Origin: Phytoseiulus persimilis
Lineage: Eukaryota; Arthropoda; Arachnida; Mesostigmata; Phytoseiidae
Assembly: GCA_037576195.1 (NCBI GenBank)
Contig: CM075104.1
Span: forward strand, 20,166,211-20,230,210
Direction: 5' to 3'
DNA: 64,000 bases
Of this stretch, positions 11,104-21,800 are shown piece after piece. Below the pieces are notes generated by a model. That model was not told where the DNA came from. It made no database searches and was given only the letters and a program-made list of their open reading frames with translations. Positions within the stretch are counted from its first letter, which is position 1. Each line of letters opens with the position of its first letter. Made by a program: the position numbers and the translations under genes.

Positions 11104-11213
11104 AGACCGCACTCCGTCGAGAATATATGGGAGTGATTTTAGGACGAGTCTGACCATACTCTTCTGAGTCTAGAGGGGTGAGTCCGGGTGATGACCATAC
11201 TTTTCCAAGTCTG
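11104..11213 (-). repeat. Two units of the ~45 bp dispersed repeat
   Basis: Two units read on the minus strand, with cores TCTGACCATA at 11149-11158 and ATGACCATAC at 11191-11200 as seen on the plus strand. The second unit supplies the last codons of the integrase frame, so the retrotransposon appears cut off inside this repeat. About 65 bp matches the block at 14637-14711 in the same orientation, by eye roughly 80% identical. Confidence 0.75.
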
Positions 11214-11823
11214 ATTTGAACTTTCTTCCAGTGAAAAGTTCGGCCGGCGTCTTGCCGTTCAGCGTTTGAGACGGGGTTGTCCTGTAAGTTCTCAGGAATG
11301 TTCGGGTGATTGCTGATGTTGTGCCTTCGTTCTGCATTTTAGCAAGTGAACGTTTGAAGGTGTCTACCATCCTTTCTGCTCTTCCGTTACTAGCTGGGTG
11401 GTACGGTGCTGAAAAGGATTTCTGAATGTCGTATCGTTTGCAGAATTCGGTGAATATTTGCGCGGTGAACTGGGTACCGTTGTCGGTGACGAGTTCCTCC
11501 GGAATCCCGTGTTGAGTAAGCAGATTCTCGAATGCTTCGATGGTGTCGCTTGCTGTGATTTTTCTCATCGGGATTATCTCTGGCCAGTTTGAGAATGAAT
11601 CAACGACGATCAAATAGTAGGTGTTGTTCATGGGTCCAGCAAAATCCGCATGGATTCTGATCCATGGCCCGGTTGGTTGTTCCCACGGCGATAAAGGTAC
11701 TTTTATCGGATTTTTACTTGCCAATTGACAGTCGTCGCATCTTCTCACGAAGTCCTGGATATGGTTGTCGATGTTCGGCCAGTAAACGTAGGACCTTCCG
11801 AGGGCCAGGTCTTCCATAGACAA
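11170..11823 (-). pseudogene. pol part 2: integrase, 5'-truncated
   Basis: Minus-strand frame of 217 codons. It opens inside the zinc-binding domain (GRSYVYWPNIDNHIQDFVRR, then CDDCQ; the upstream His pair is missing) and runs into the catalytic core. All three acidic residues are present: Asp in HADFAGP, Asp in TDNGTQF and Glu in NGRAERMV, the last two 35 residues apart as in D,D-35-E integrases. The frame ends in a copy of the local ~45 bp repeat, so the natural C-terminus is probably lost. Overlaps the RNase H frame because of the internal deletion. Confidence 0.92.
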
Positions 11824-13400
11824 ATTTGTGGAATTTCCGAACTGCGTAGACGAGCGCGAGGGCTTCTTTCTCTATCTGGGAATATTTCCTTTCTGTTTTC
11901 GAGAGTGAGCGTGAAATGTGCATTACCGCTTTCTTTGTTGTGTCGTGGAACTCATGTAATAACACTGCGCCTACGCCATACTGGCTGGCGTCCGCACTAA
12001 TGATGATCGGCAAGGTCGGATCGAAGTGCGTCAGTAAGAGTTCTGAGCGGAGGTATTCTTTCATTTTTGAGAAATTTTCTTCGCAGTGGTTCGACCATTT
12101 GAACTCGACGTCTTTCTTTAAGAGTTCGTTGAGTGGTTCTTTCAGCGTTTTCATGTTTGGAATGAACTGGCTGTAGAATGTGATCATACCCAATGCTGCT
12201 CGAAGTTCAGCGATGTTTCTCGGGGACGGCATTTCACAGATGGCTTTCGTTTTGTCTGGGTCTGCTTTTCGGCCGCTTCTGTTGAGGATGAATCCAAGAT
12301 ATTTGACCTCTTCTTGGAGCAGGGAGCACTTGTCTTCTCGTAACCTCAAACCATGTAGTTGGAGACGTTCGAACACTTTAGCTAGTCTGGCCTTGTGTTC
12401 GGACACGGTGGTGCTCGATACCAGGATATCATAGAGGTACGCCGTCGTTCCTGGAAGGTCACTGGTAATCATATCCATCACTCGTTGGAAAATGGCTGGA
12501 GCGGTTTTGACACCAAATGGAAGTCGTTTGACTTTGAACAATCCTTTCACCGTGTTAATGGTTAGTAGTTCCTGGGAATCTTTTTCTACTGGAATTTGGA
12601 GGTACGCTTCGGCGAGATCCAGCTGTGAAAAATATTTCCCTCCGTTTAGTTTTGCGAAAATGTCGTCGGCGGTTGGAAGCGGGTAGGTGTCGTCTTCCAA
12701 AGCGTTGTTTAAGCCGGTTGAATAGTCAGCGCATAATCGTATGGTTCCGTTTTTATTTTGTACGATTACGACTGGTGCAGCGTATCGTGAATGTACTGTC
12801 GGTTCCAATACATCTTGTTTCACGAGTTTTTCAATTTCTGCGACGACTTTCGGTAGTAGAGCGTATGCGATAGGACGTGCTTTTTTGAAAGTGGGTTTCA
12901 CGTTCGGCTTAGTCGTGTAATTGGCAGTAGCCGTTGTGCATTTACCCAATGCTCCGTTGAAAACTTCGTTGTTTTTCCGTTTGAGTGAGTCTAGCATTTC
13001 CTGTCTTGACTCTTCGTGGTTAAGGTCGATTTGTTGTACCTTCTTGGATGATTCATGTTCGAACAATGTTTTCAGACTGGGGTCGTGTCTGATCCAATCC
13101 AGTCCTAGAAGTTCGCATCCGTGTGTGACGTGACAGTCACCGTGGAAGTTTACCTTGTTGAGTCTTGCAGAACAGCTCAAGGTCCCTAGAATCTCTAGTG
13201 GGCTTCCTTCTGCCAGTGCTAGCTTCACCGTTGGAGACTTTAGAGTTGGACGGCCTAGGAGAGTCCAGATTCTCTTGGAAATGAGAGTTACTTCTGCTCC
13301 AGTGTCTAGCGTTAGTGTGAATGGCTTATCGTTGATGATAACTGTTCTTGAAATTCGGTTGTTGTTGTTTTGTAGTTGGATTGGTCGAACTGACCTGTTG
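11800..13400 (-). pseudogene. pol part 1: protease, reverse transcriptase, start of RNase H
   Basis: Frame open from about 13400. Protease active site LDTGAEVTLIS near 13290. RT blocks follow: RLCADYSTGLNNALEDDTYP, FSQLDLAEAYLQIPV (motif A Asp present) and KRLPFGVKTAPAIFQRVM. Motif C, normally YxDD, reads YLYDILVSS: the first Asp of the pair is Tyr (codon TAT at about 12433), which should abolish polymerisation. RNase H starts (IIISADASQYGVGAVLLHEF ... EKEALALVYAVRKFHKFVYG), then at about 11810 the sequence jumps to integrase in a different frame, so most of RNase H, the tether and the N-terminal integrase His residues are deleted. Decayed copy, not functional as read. Confidence 0.93.
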
Positions 13401-13405
13401 TTCGC

Positions 13406-14276
13406 TCAGTTGGTATCCCTTTGCTTTGTTTTGCATGCGGGAGCAATGTGTCCTCCCTTTTTGCAGTATGTGCAGACTGCAGTTTTGTACTTGCAAGTTG
13501 CGTGTTGATGATTTCCGTTGCATCTGTAGCACTTGTAGTTACTCTGTTCTTGTCGGACGTTTGAAGTTTGTGGATTGTGTTGAATCCTGTTGACGTTGAA
13601 CCGGTTGTGCTGTGTTTGATTCAAGTCGTTTTTGAGTTGCTCAAAGTGTTCGGGATCGTCCATGATCTCTGGAAAAGTGAAATCTCCTTCTTCTTCCATG
13701 AGTCTCGCAGCTCTTGCTCTGATGTCGTTGTCTTCTGAGTTCATCAGTGAGAGCATCAGGATGTACTGTTTCATCTCGTCGAGTGATGTGCCGCCCCATT
13801 CAGCGTCTTCAGCGACTTCGTTGATGAGTCCTGTTAATTCTTTTAGAGAACGACCTGATCGTCTGACGCTTAGAGATTTCATTCTCCTTTTGAACAGGCT
13901 TGTGGAAGTTGAGAACAATTTCGTCAGTAACTTCCCTGGGTTTCAGATCTGGTATCGTTCTAGGCTTGATGTAGTTGGCAAACGTGTTATACTCGTTGGT
14001 ATTGAGTTTACTCACGATAAAACGAGTTTTGTCGATCTGAGCGATGGCACCTCCTTCCGAGTTGAGTATTGGTTCGTAGCGCTTGTACCATTTCTCGAAG
14101 GTGCTGTTGTGTTCTTCGTTGTACGAGAATCGAGGAATCCTTGAGTTCAAGTGATCCATGATGGTATGGGCTGTTGCGGCAGTCCTTGTCGGAGCAGCTT
14201 TGAGTGCTTCTTGGACAGCAGCTTGAACGATTTGTCTGACATCTTCAGCATTGAAAGCCATTGTCGATGTGCTCAC
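13406..14276 (-). pseudogene. gag of Gypsy-type element, frameshifted
   Basis: Structural protein of the retrotransposon particle. One frame runs from 14276 to about 13900 (capsid-like N-terminal part with RIPRFSYNEEHNSTFEKWYK); the rest continues in another frame from about 13918 to 13406 (LFKRRMKSLSVRRSG, then acidic helices), so a frameshift near 13900 breaks it. The C-terminus has two zinc knuckles: CYRCNGNHQHATC (CX2CX3HX4C) and CTYCKKGGHIAPAC (CX2CX4HX4C), which bind RNA in this family. Assignment is secure from the knuckles and the context. Confidence 0.85.
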
Positions 14277-14312
14277 CGTTCTTCTTGTACTTGTTCGAGA
14301 TGGTAGGTTCGA

Positions 14313-14327
14313 GTTTCTTCGTCGCCA
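14313..14327 (-). other. Primer-binding site (tRNA-type)
   Basis: TGGCGACGAAGAAAC one base after the LTR end. Retroelement primer sites begin TGG, complementary to the tRNA 3' CCA; the TGGCGAC start is common in Gypsy elements. The tRNA was not identified. Confidence 0.6.
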
Positions 14328-14328
14328 C

Positions 14329-14577
14329 TGTTATGCCCGTTGGTGAAAGGCACAGAATTGGAAGATAGGGAGAATGATGACACTAGTTGAAACTCGTCAA
14401 GTGCGAGCCGTAGACTGCGGTTTATTAGCTTGGCATAGGCTATGTATGTAGGGCGTTGGCTTGAGAGAGTCTCATGTTGGGTCTCTCCGAATGGTGTCAT
14501 CGGCTGTCGGTTAGTCTGACGTAATCTCCGGTCTGTGGGACGGTTGGATTCCATAGACTTTGGTTAGCGTCCCAACA
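14329..14577 (-). repeat. 5' LTR of the Gypsy-type element
   Basis: A 249 bp block on the minus strand beginning TGTTGGGACGC and ending CATAACA, i.e. TG...CA ends, immediately before a primer-binding site. It contains an AATAAA at 14426-14421. No matching 3' copy was seen below 11170, so the borders rest on the terminal dinucleotides and the PBS. Confidence 0.65.
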
Positions 14578-14636
14578 GAATCCGAGACCGATCCTTACGA
14601 TATGTAATCAGCTTGTAAGTTTGTCAGTTTGTCCGT

Positions 14637-14711
14637 TCTCCGTCGAGAATATATGGGAATTATTTCAGGACCACTCTGACCATACTCTCCCGTGTCTGGA
14701 GGAGTAATTTC
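14637..14711 (-). repeat. Dispersed ~45 bp repeat unit next to the 5' LTR
   Basis: Core TCTGACCATA at 14675-14684 (plus strand). Shares about 65 bp, including GAATATATGGGA, with 11104-11172 on the other side of the retrotransposon. Same family as the array at 16638-16968. Confidence 0.75.
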
Positions 14712-14737
14712 GGAAATAGTCCAATCGCGCGAAGCGC

Positions 14738-14758
14738 GGCCGACTCCAGGAGTCGGCC
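14738..14758. repeat. Near-perfect palindrome, 10 bp arms
   Basis: GGCCGACTCC, one base, GGAGTCGGCC. Preceded by CGCGCGAAGCGCG, a second small palindrome. No recognised function. Confidence 0.6.
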
Positions 14759-16637
14759 AAGGGCTGGCTGGTGGTCGATGATGATTCAAGCGTTCGATTT
14801 CTGACTCCGGACCTTGCTTACCTGGGGAAGGGTTGGGAACCACTAATCGTAGTGTCGAGTGTGGTCTGAGACAGAGGTCGAGTTCTCTGTCGGAGAGGTT
14901 GATGAGATACGGGTTGACGCGGAGGTTCGGATACCGGCACGGTAGGCTCTCCTCAAGACGGTCTAGGATTCCAGCCAAGATATCAGAAAGCAATACTGCC
15001 CCTAATATCGATAATATCGCCACCATTTTCGATGAAATTCTTGGAGGAAAGCGGAATCCATCCGAGGACTGGAGAGATAGGCGAGTCAAGTTGATTGAAA
15101 AACAGAATTCCAGAAGAGGACCACTCAAGTCATACCTGGGGACTCACGGGATTTTTTTTCACGTTCCGATGAGTGGGCGAGGCTTTCGAGTCCGGTCGTC
15201 GTTATCGTTGTCGGCCCTCGACGGCAATGCAGCAACTCAACCGAACTGACTCACCGATGCTCTATGCAGATGCAGTTCTTCGTGGAAGGCTGTCTGATCG
15301 CCTACCGGTCAAAATAATAATAATGATAAAAGACCGGTCAAAATACAAATGCATCGACACGACGTGCCTGAAATGGAGCTTGGAAGAAGAGACCCTCGAG
15401 CATGTGATCCCGCAATGCACAAGGACAGCACACCGAAGATGATCCGCGGACGAAGAAAACGCTGGAGCAATTGGAAGACACCAATCGCCAAAGCAACGAG
15501 CATAATTGAGCAAATGCCGCATGTATCAGACACACCACACCCCTTCCATGGGGGACTCCGGCAACATACTTGAAATGCAAAGATGAAGAGAAGATGATCA
15601 AGAAATATCCATACATCCAACGACCGCGAATTATCCGGATTCACTGCTGAGTGACACAAACAGAACTAACCGTCCGGGATCCGCGCCATCCACGGTAGAC
15701 AATTGCGGCTGAAGCGGGGTTCACGGGACAGCGCAGGTTTCAAGGAAGCTATCAGCGTTGGCATTTTTTGACGTTGGCGTGGGAGTTCATCTCTGTCGAC
15801 CAGTTCACGACGTTCACGCACGCGTCGGCAAGCTCCTGCTCCACCTTTGCAACCGTTCCCGCATTTGGCCGTTAGCTTCTTGCTCCTTTTGCAATCGGAA
15901 AATTTTTCGAGTTCGGCTCCTCGAGGGGCGAAGGCATCGAGGACGCGTTTTGTCAATAGAACAGCTCTTGACGTCAAGGTTAAAACGACCGTTCGACCTT
16001 CTTACAGATGAGCTAGAAATCTGGAGTTGTCGGGCGTTTGAGCAGCCTCCTATCCTACTTCGACCTTGGCACTTCCGAATTCGACCGGTTGACTTCAGAA
16101 TTTCATCGATCAGTTTTTTGAGTTGAAGATGAAAAAAAAGGCAATTTTTGAGTCGATCCACAAAATTGCACTTCTCACTGATTCACGAATACGAAGGCTG
16201 CAAAAAATTCTTCATCAAAGATTCTTCACCGAGCTATGAGCAAAAGAAGAGAGAGTAAGAAAGTTCCCGACTTACGATGACCACCCTGTATAGCAGTCGT
16301 CTCTAACGAGGAAGGGGTTCCACCCCTACGGAAACTTCAGTGGGCAGCTGCTTCGGTGACAGACAGACATTGCCTTCCATGTAAACCTTGAGGAAGTGAG
16401 AAGTGGGCACCGATTTTGACTCCGGCAATTCTCGCTAGCCTAATATCGGGACGCTGCGCCTGATGGTCGAGGTTCGTCTCCCGGTCATACATGTGAGCAA
16501 ACACAATCTGGCAGTTTCTGGCATTGCCGTGCACCTTCATTGGGTCAGCACCATTGATGAACTATCTCCTTATTCGGCTAATCAGCGCATGTTGTCTGTC
16601 AAAATTCTGCTCAGGCCCACCCTGGATTCACCCACCC
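14759..16637. other. Intergenic DNA, no gene recognised
   Basis: Apart from the LINE-like scrap at 15331-15520, nothing identified. A short exon-like minus-strand segment lies at 16386-16303: a CTTCCTCAAG acceptor, then 27 codons starting VYMEGNVCLSPKQLPTE and a stop. It has no known family and no assembled partner exons. Confidence 0.4.
15331..15520 (+). mobile_element. Possible scrap of a non-LTR (LINE) element
   Basis: A plus-strand frame reads KYKCIDTTCLKWSLEEETLE followed by HVIPQCTR. The pattern C-x4-C ... E-E-T-x-E-H-x4-C resembles the Cys/His motif found after the reverse transcriptase in many LINE proteins. Only this short stretch is recognisable and it stops at TGA 15440-15442. Could be chance. 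Confidence 0.3.
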
Positions 16638-16968
16638 GGACTCCGAGAAGTGTGGTGAGATCGACCCCGGAGCCACTACCCAAGAGTCTTTGGCTAACAC
16701 TCCCAGAAATGTGAACAGAAAGACCCCGGAATCACTTACGAAGATTCTAAAACGTATGGTCAGATCGACCTCGAAATTATGTCCCTAGACTCCGAGAAGT
16801 CAGACGAGATCGACCCCGGAATCAGCTTCCTGGTCTCCGGAAAGTAGGCTGAGATAGATCCCGGTATCACCTCTTCCGGCTCCCGAACGCATGGTCAGAT
16901 CAACCTCGGAATACCCTTCCTATATTCCTGAGAGTATGGTAATCTCGGTTCCGGAAGCACCTTCATTG
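16638..16968 (+). repeat. Degenerate tandem array, ~45 bp unit, about 7 copies
   Basis: Successive units begin near 16638, 16700, 16749, 16786, 16834, 16880 and 16924. The shared pattern is CTCCGAGAAGTATGGTCAGA, then a TCGACCCCGGAATCAC-like half. Units differ at many positions, so the array is old. Single units of the same family occur at 11104-11213, 14637-14711 and inside the foldback element at 18621-18858. Confidence 0.8.
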
Positions 16969-18620
16969 TGCCCAAAAAGTCTTTTGTCCATCCTTGTGAA
17001 CCACTCCACAACATGCCGGCAGTTCCTTGCGATCCGATCGATTGCGTGGAAGTCCATCGAGGACAACCAAACAGACCCTGGATTTTTATAGATATAGATG
17101 TCTCACGAGTCTCGCCCAATTGTCGAAATTGCGAAGTGGATTGTCAGACTGCCCAACACTATGGAACGCAGTTGGCAGATCCTGACAAAAACCCCTCCCG
17201 GGTTTCAACAGAATTGCTCGAATGTCTGCGTATAATGCGTGCATTCCTTGGTGTTCGGCTGTATGCCTATTCACCATTTTTGAACATGCTTGGTCACTCT
17301 GGAGGCCGGCTCTGTGCTAACCACGTAAGATGTTCTCCGGTTGGAAAGTCTCGTCAGGAACAAGGGCAATGAACTGGAAATCCTAGGGTACATAATGAAG
17401 GATCTCGTTAATTTCCCCCTTGTTGAACCTTCCCCTTCGCACAGACGAGGCTGAATAACCATCAGATCATGACCTATTGTGCGACCATCCATGTCGGAAG
17501 ATTCCATGCTCCGAGCTTTCTCTATGGCTCTGTACTCCGCGGATAACTTCCCAGTTAGTTGGTCCGAGCTCTGAACTCTTGAACCTAATCCTCCATCATG
17601 TTGTGCTCGTCGTGATGGGTATTGCCACAAGTCTCGCGGGATATCGTGAGGTCTCCGAACGTGCTCAGTGTACGAATACTTTGAAACTCACCCCCTTGAG
17701 TTCTTGATTTCGTCATCTACAACCCTCACGAAAACGTGTGGCCAGCGCAGCGGACTCCGACAATAGATAACTTGGCATCTGTTCCAACGAATGCAGATGA
17801 ACTTCGAGGTTTCGGCTATCTGTCAAAGCTCACAGTAGTGAGGTCCTAGGGTCTGGGGCATCAACGGACTACAACTCCGGGAGCAAGGAGGTGAACCTAT
17901 TCGGACACAACTCGGAGCGGGAAGCTGGATCGGCCGGGGCGTAAGGACGAAGAAAGAATGGACGGTCAAACAGTCGAAAACTTGTCGGAGGGCAAGTGTC
18001 TTCTAGTCTTCTCCCACTCTTCGACGTCTCTCTTCATTCGTTTCAGTATCCTCCTGTAATGTCTCTCTTTCCTCGCCTTACTCCCGCTTCCAGTACGTCT
18101 TACGCACAGAACCATTTGCATGCAACGTACACTTTCGCTGCGCATGGATTCTAATTTTGAATTGAACCAACGCACCTGCTCCGAAACTCCGATCCCGTGA
18201 TCGAGGGAGCAAGTCATACTGCTTGGTGTTGATTCCTGAGAAGTGCTATCCTGTGGGCCTAGATCTGATGAATCCGACTCTGCCATAACCCTGAAAGTGA
18301 CCTGCATTTCCAGCGAGTTTACATCAGCAGGAAGCTGACTCTTACCCTGGTAGCATCATTGAAAAATTTGGAGGTTCTTCGATATCAGCGAGAGTAATCG
18401 GCACCTCTAGCCACACAGTCCTGCGGACTTGTTTCAAGTTGGAGCTTTCCTTCCCTCCTGAGTGTCCACTTGAGTTCCCCATAGAGGAGCATACGTTCCT
18501 GCGTTCTCGCGTTCGAGAAAGTTTCATGTCTAAACGGATCGCACTCATTTGCCACAGAACAGAGCGCGAATCACCTCGGAGCTCGAAGAATGGCGAACGG
18601 TCGTACCAGACCGAGTCGGG

Positions 18621-18858
18621 CATAATCATAATCATGGTTAGTAATCATGATCAAGTTCTGATTATAATTATTTCTAGTATACTCAAACACCCGGTGGAAG
18701 AATGACACGCACACGTGGTTTGCGGGGGACCGGGGTCCATGGACGTGATTCCGGGATCATTCTGACCATATTTTCGGGCCATCGATTCCTGACTTTGATT
18801 ATGAATAATAATCATAACTTGATTATGATTTATAATCATGGTTCTGATTCCGATTATG
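18621..18858. mobile_element. Foldback/MITE-like element with ~54 bp terminal inverted repeats
   Basis: The left arm (18621-18674, starting CATAATCATAATCATGG) and right arm (about 18797-18858, ending CCGATTATG) are imperfect reverse complements, AT-rich, in otherwise GC-balanced DNA. Total about 238 bp, too short for a transposase. The centre carries one unit of the ~45 bp repeat family (core at 18761-18770). No clear target-site duplication was seen. Confidence 0.6.
18741..18786 (-). repeat. ~45 bp repeat unit inside the foldback element
   Basis: GTGATTCCGGGATCATTCTG, then ACCATATTTTCGGG, the reverse complement of the array unit pattern at 16638-16968. Confidence 0.7.
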
Positions 18859-21800
18859 TGCAACTCTGGCACCAGCCTAGACATCGCTGATTTCTTGAGA
18901 AAATATCGTCCTCGAGGCCTTTCCCCGTGTCCTCTCAGGGATGCCGATTTTGGAAAATTCCAGAGAGTGAAGATTTTCCAGATTGATGCAAGTTACCGGC
19001 CATTGCCGTATCGATCTGACCGTTCTTTCTCCTGGGAAAGGTCTCCCCTCTGGAATCCTGTAACCGGACCGGAGTGGTTCTCAGATGAAGAGGAAAAGTG
19101 ATCGGCTAAACGAGGCAACTGCATAGCTGTTCAGTTAGGACCCTTTGAAGCACTTTTCACCGTAGGAAGGTTTTATTGAATTCCGCATCCCTGACAAGAT
19201 TCGAGGGGCAATTCTCAAGTTTTCAGCGACCGTTCTCCTGAAAGCAGCGAGTTGAAAAGAGAGTCAATAAATCCCCGACCTCATTAAACTGCTAGTATTC
19301 CTGGATCGTGAGAGCGCTGAAGAATACTTTTACCTACGGTAGTTCTCCACAATAGACGGAGCTCGTCCTTGCGAAAATCTCCTCAGAAGAAGTTTAAGAA
19401 GTATTTTCGAACGAAAAAGAGACGGAATGGCGAACAGGAGTTCCGGAGATCTTGTGATATGCAAGCGTTTACACGTTCGTTCTCCTGGAGGAGAGCATGG
19501 AGTTGTGCGTGGACATTTAGATTGGAAGGAGCATTATGCGATGATGGAAAAATTAACGTCATCGGCCTACCAGGCTTTTGAGACGGTCTGAGGAAATCAG
19601 GTAGACAATCTGTGGAGTCGATTTTCTCCTCCATCAAGCTGACTTCCGTGATTCGAACCCTTTCGGTTTTGTTGCGAAAAAGGGAAACGATTCCAGACGA
19701 TAGGTCTATGGGTTCGCCACTGTGGGTCTTTTCCCCGGTGTGCAGAACGTCCAAACTCTATCACTGCCGCAAACGTCGCGAAAATCGTTATTTCTTGACG
19801 ATGCGAGTCATTGTTCTGCTTCCCCGGAAACGGAACGTCGGACGTATCCCGATTAATTGCTGCAAAGATATGGTCTGAAACAGGATTTTCCGTTTTTCTG
19901 CCGGATACATAATCGTCGATAGTCTCGAACTGCAGAATCATGGCCTTTAGGTGAGCTGATGAGCGAGAACCATGGTGAGCTGATGAGCTCGGACTCGCCG
20001 TCGGACTTGATTTGTTCAACATACGTATCTTATCTCATGTTTCCGAACGAATGCTGACATCGATTTCCACGGAGAGAGAAACCGGAAATGCGAAACGAAT
20101 TTACTGGAGATCAGCTCTGCTCCCTTCAGTGCGTTCATTTCTCATGGAAAGTTTCGAGTCTTCTTGAATCTTCGAGTTTCACGATCATGTCTTCAATAGT
20201 TCCTTACACCCTTAGCCGAGACTCTTTGAATGAAGCCCCCAATTATTTACGGACTCTAGATGACCTGTTATTTTCTTCACGGACGGCGATCATCGGATGC
20301 ACCTAAAATACACTCTTGACTCCTCCGTGAAGGCTGAGGCGCACTATGTAGTCATCATCCTCAACTTCGACTCCAGCGTAGTGTCACCCGAGTAGCGCGT
20401 CTTCGTCGCCCGCTTCCCGCCAGGGCCGACGTCCCCGTGTCGTTTCAGCAGGAATGTTCCCGGCGCAAGACTCCGTTCGCCGCGCCGCTGTATTCGTCCT
20501 GGTAGCCTGTCTTGGAGAATTCCTTCCTGTTATCGGTTCCATCGCTCAGCAATCATTCAAGATGGATAGAGATTCCTACATCGTGCGGTCTTGACTCTTC
20601 AGGCGGGTTCGAGAAAACGCAGCGTCAGCGGAAGAGCTCGAACACTGCCACTGACGCTCCGATGTCCGTGTCAAGCCCGCGTAAATCTGCGTATGATGTT
20701 TCGGAATGTATCGGAGCCGCGAGCTTCAGTAGGAAAATGACACGCGCTCTCAGTCAAAGTATGAGTTCAATGGATATTGAAGCAGTCCATCGAAGGCCAG
20801 ACATGGTTGCATTCACAGGATATTCTGAGATCTTCCTCCGCGGAAGGGTTGCGTTGTCACTTCACCAAATGTCGGCGTGTCATTTCCAGCATCGAGGGAA
20901 GAGATCTCTCCATTAGTCTATCTAAAATGTGGAGAAGCCTGATGCCGCGTGTACTCCTAAGGAGAGGGCCTTGATTATTTTTCCCGGTCTGACTCCCACC
21001 GCTTCATCATTTCTTCTCCATATATTGTGAATATCGTATGAGGGATCCGGGATGCATCCTCATGCAAGATGTTCTTTCCAGTAACCAATGTGTTCTCTCG
21101 GGGCGCCAGGGGTGGATAAACTTGGAGTTTAAAAGAGTTCCATCAAGAATCATGCGTAATTCCAGGGTACTCTGGTAAAGCACGAAGGTGAGGAAATCCA
21201 TTCGTCACAAATGACACGCGGTAGCCAGTTACACCGAAGTTGCATCCAAGTCCGATGAGCAAGCGGACTTCAACATGCCGACATCACATGCTACGGTTGC
21301 TCATTGGCAGGGCGGCGCTAGCGTCGCCCGGGAATCACCCAGCCTCGAAAATGCTTTGCTTGACTCATTCTCTCACTGACTTGATCTTCCCATCTAGGGA
21401 CGTTGCTTCGTCAACGTCGGTGTCCACGAGGGGCGTTCAGGGACTTCGCGAGAGCGTCTTACAGACAAATGACCGCGTTGAATTTTGAATTTGCCGCCAC
21501 GCGTCTGGAACAGGCGGTCAAGGCCCCGCGACTCCGCGCGGAGTGCTAACCCCGGTTCAGGATGAGCGGAAACATCGCGCCGCGACCAGAAGACTCCCGT
21601 CGCGGGGTTGTCATCATGGTTGGAAAGATCCTCAGGCTGAGATTGCGATGCCTCTGTGGAACTGCGCAGTTCACAGCCGGATACTATCGCGTTTTTTCAG
21701 CGAGAGCCTGTATATCCAGAGTTTCCAGTGGTGACATGCGGTTTGGGAACGGACATATCGATTGTCATCGGTGTTTGGCGGTCCGGAATCATCGAAACGC

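Larger units (their letters stand above)
11170..14577 (-). mobile_element. Degenerate Gypsy-type LTR retrotransposon
   Basis: Order on the minus strand: LTR, primer-binding site, gag with two zinc knuckles, aspartic protease, reverse transcriptase, start of RNase H, integrase. That protease-RT-RH-IN order is the Ty3/Gypsy arrangement. Damage seen: a frameshift in gag, a changed RT motif C, an internal deletion that removes most of RNase H and the start of integrase, and no recognisable second LTR beyond the integrase. No env frame. It should be unable to move by itself. It sits between the divergent Khc and ftz-f1 genes and is flanked by copies of a ~45 bp repeat. Confidence 0.9.

Noticed and set aside
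19645..19665. GGGTTCGAATCA on the minus strand as a tRNA B box
   Set aside because: No A box or acceptor stem at the right spacing.
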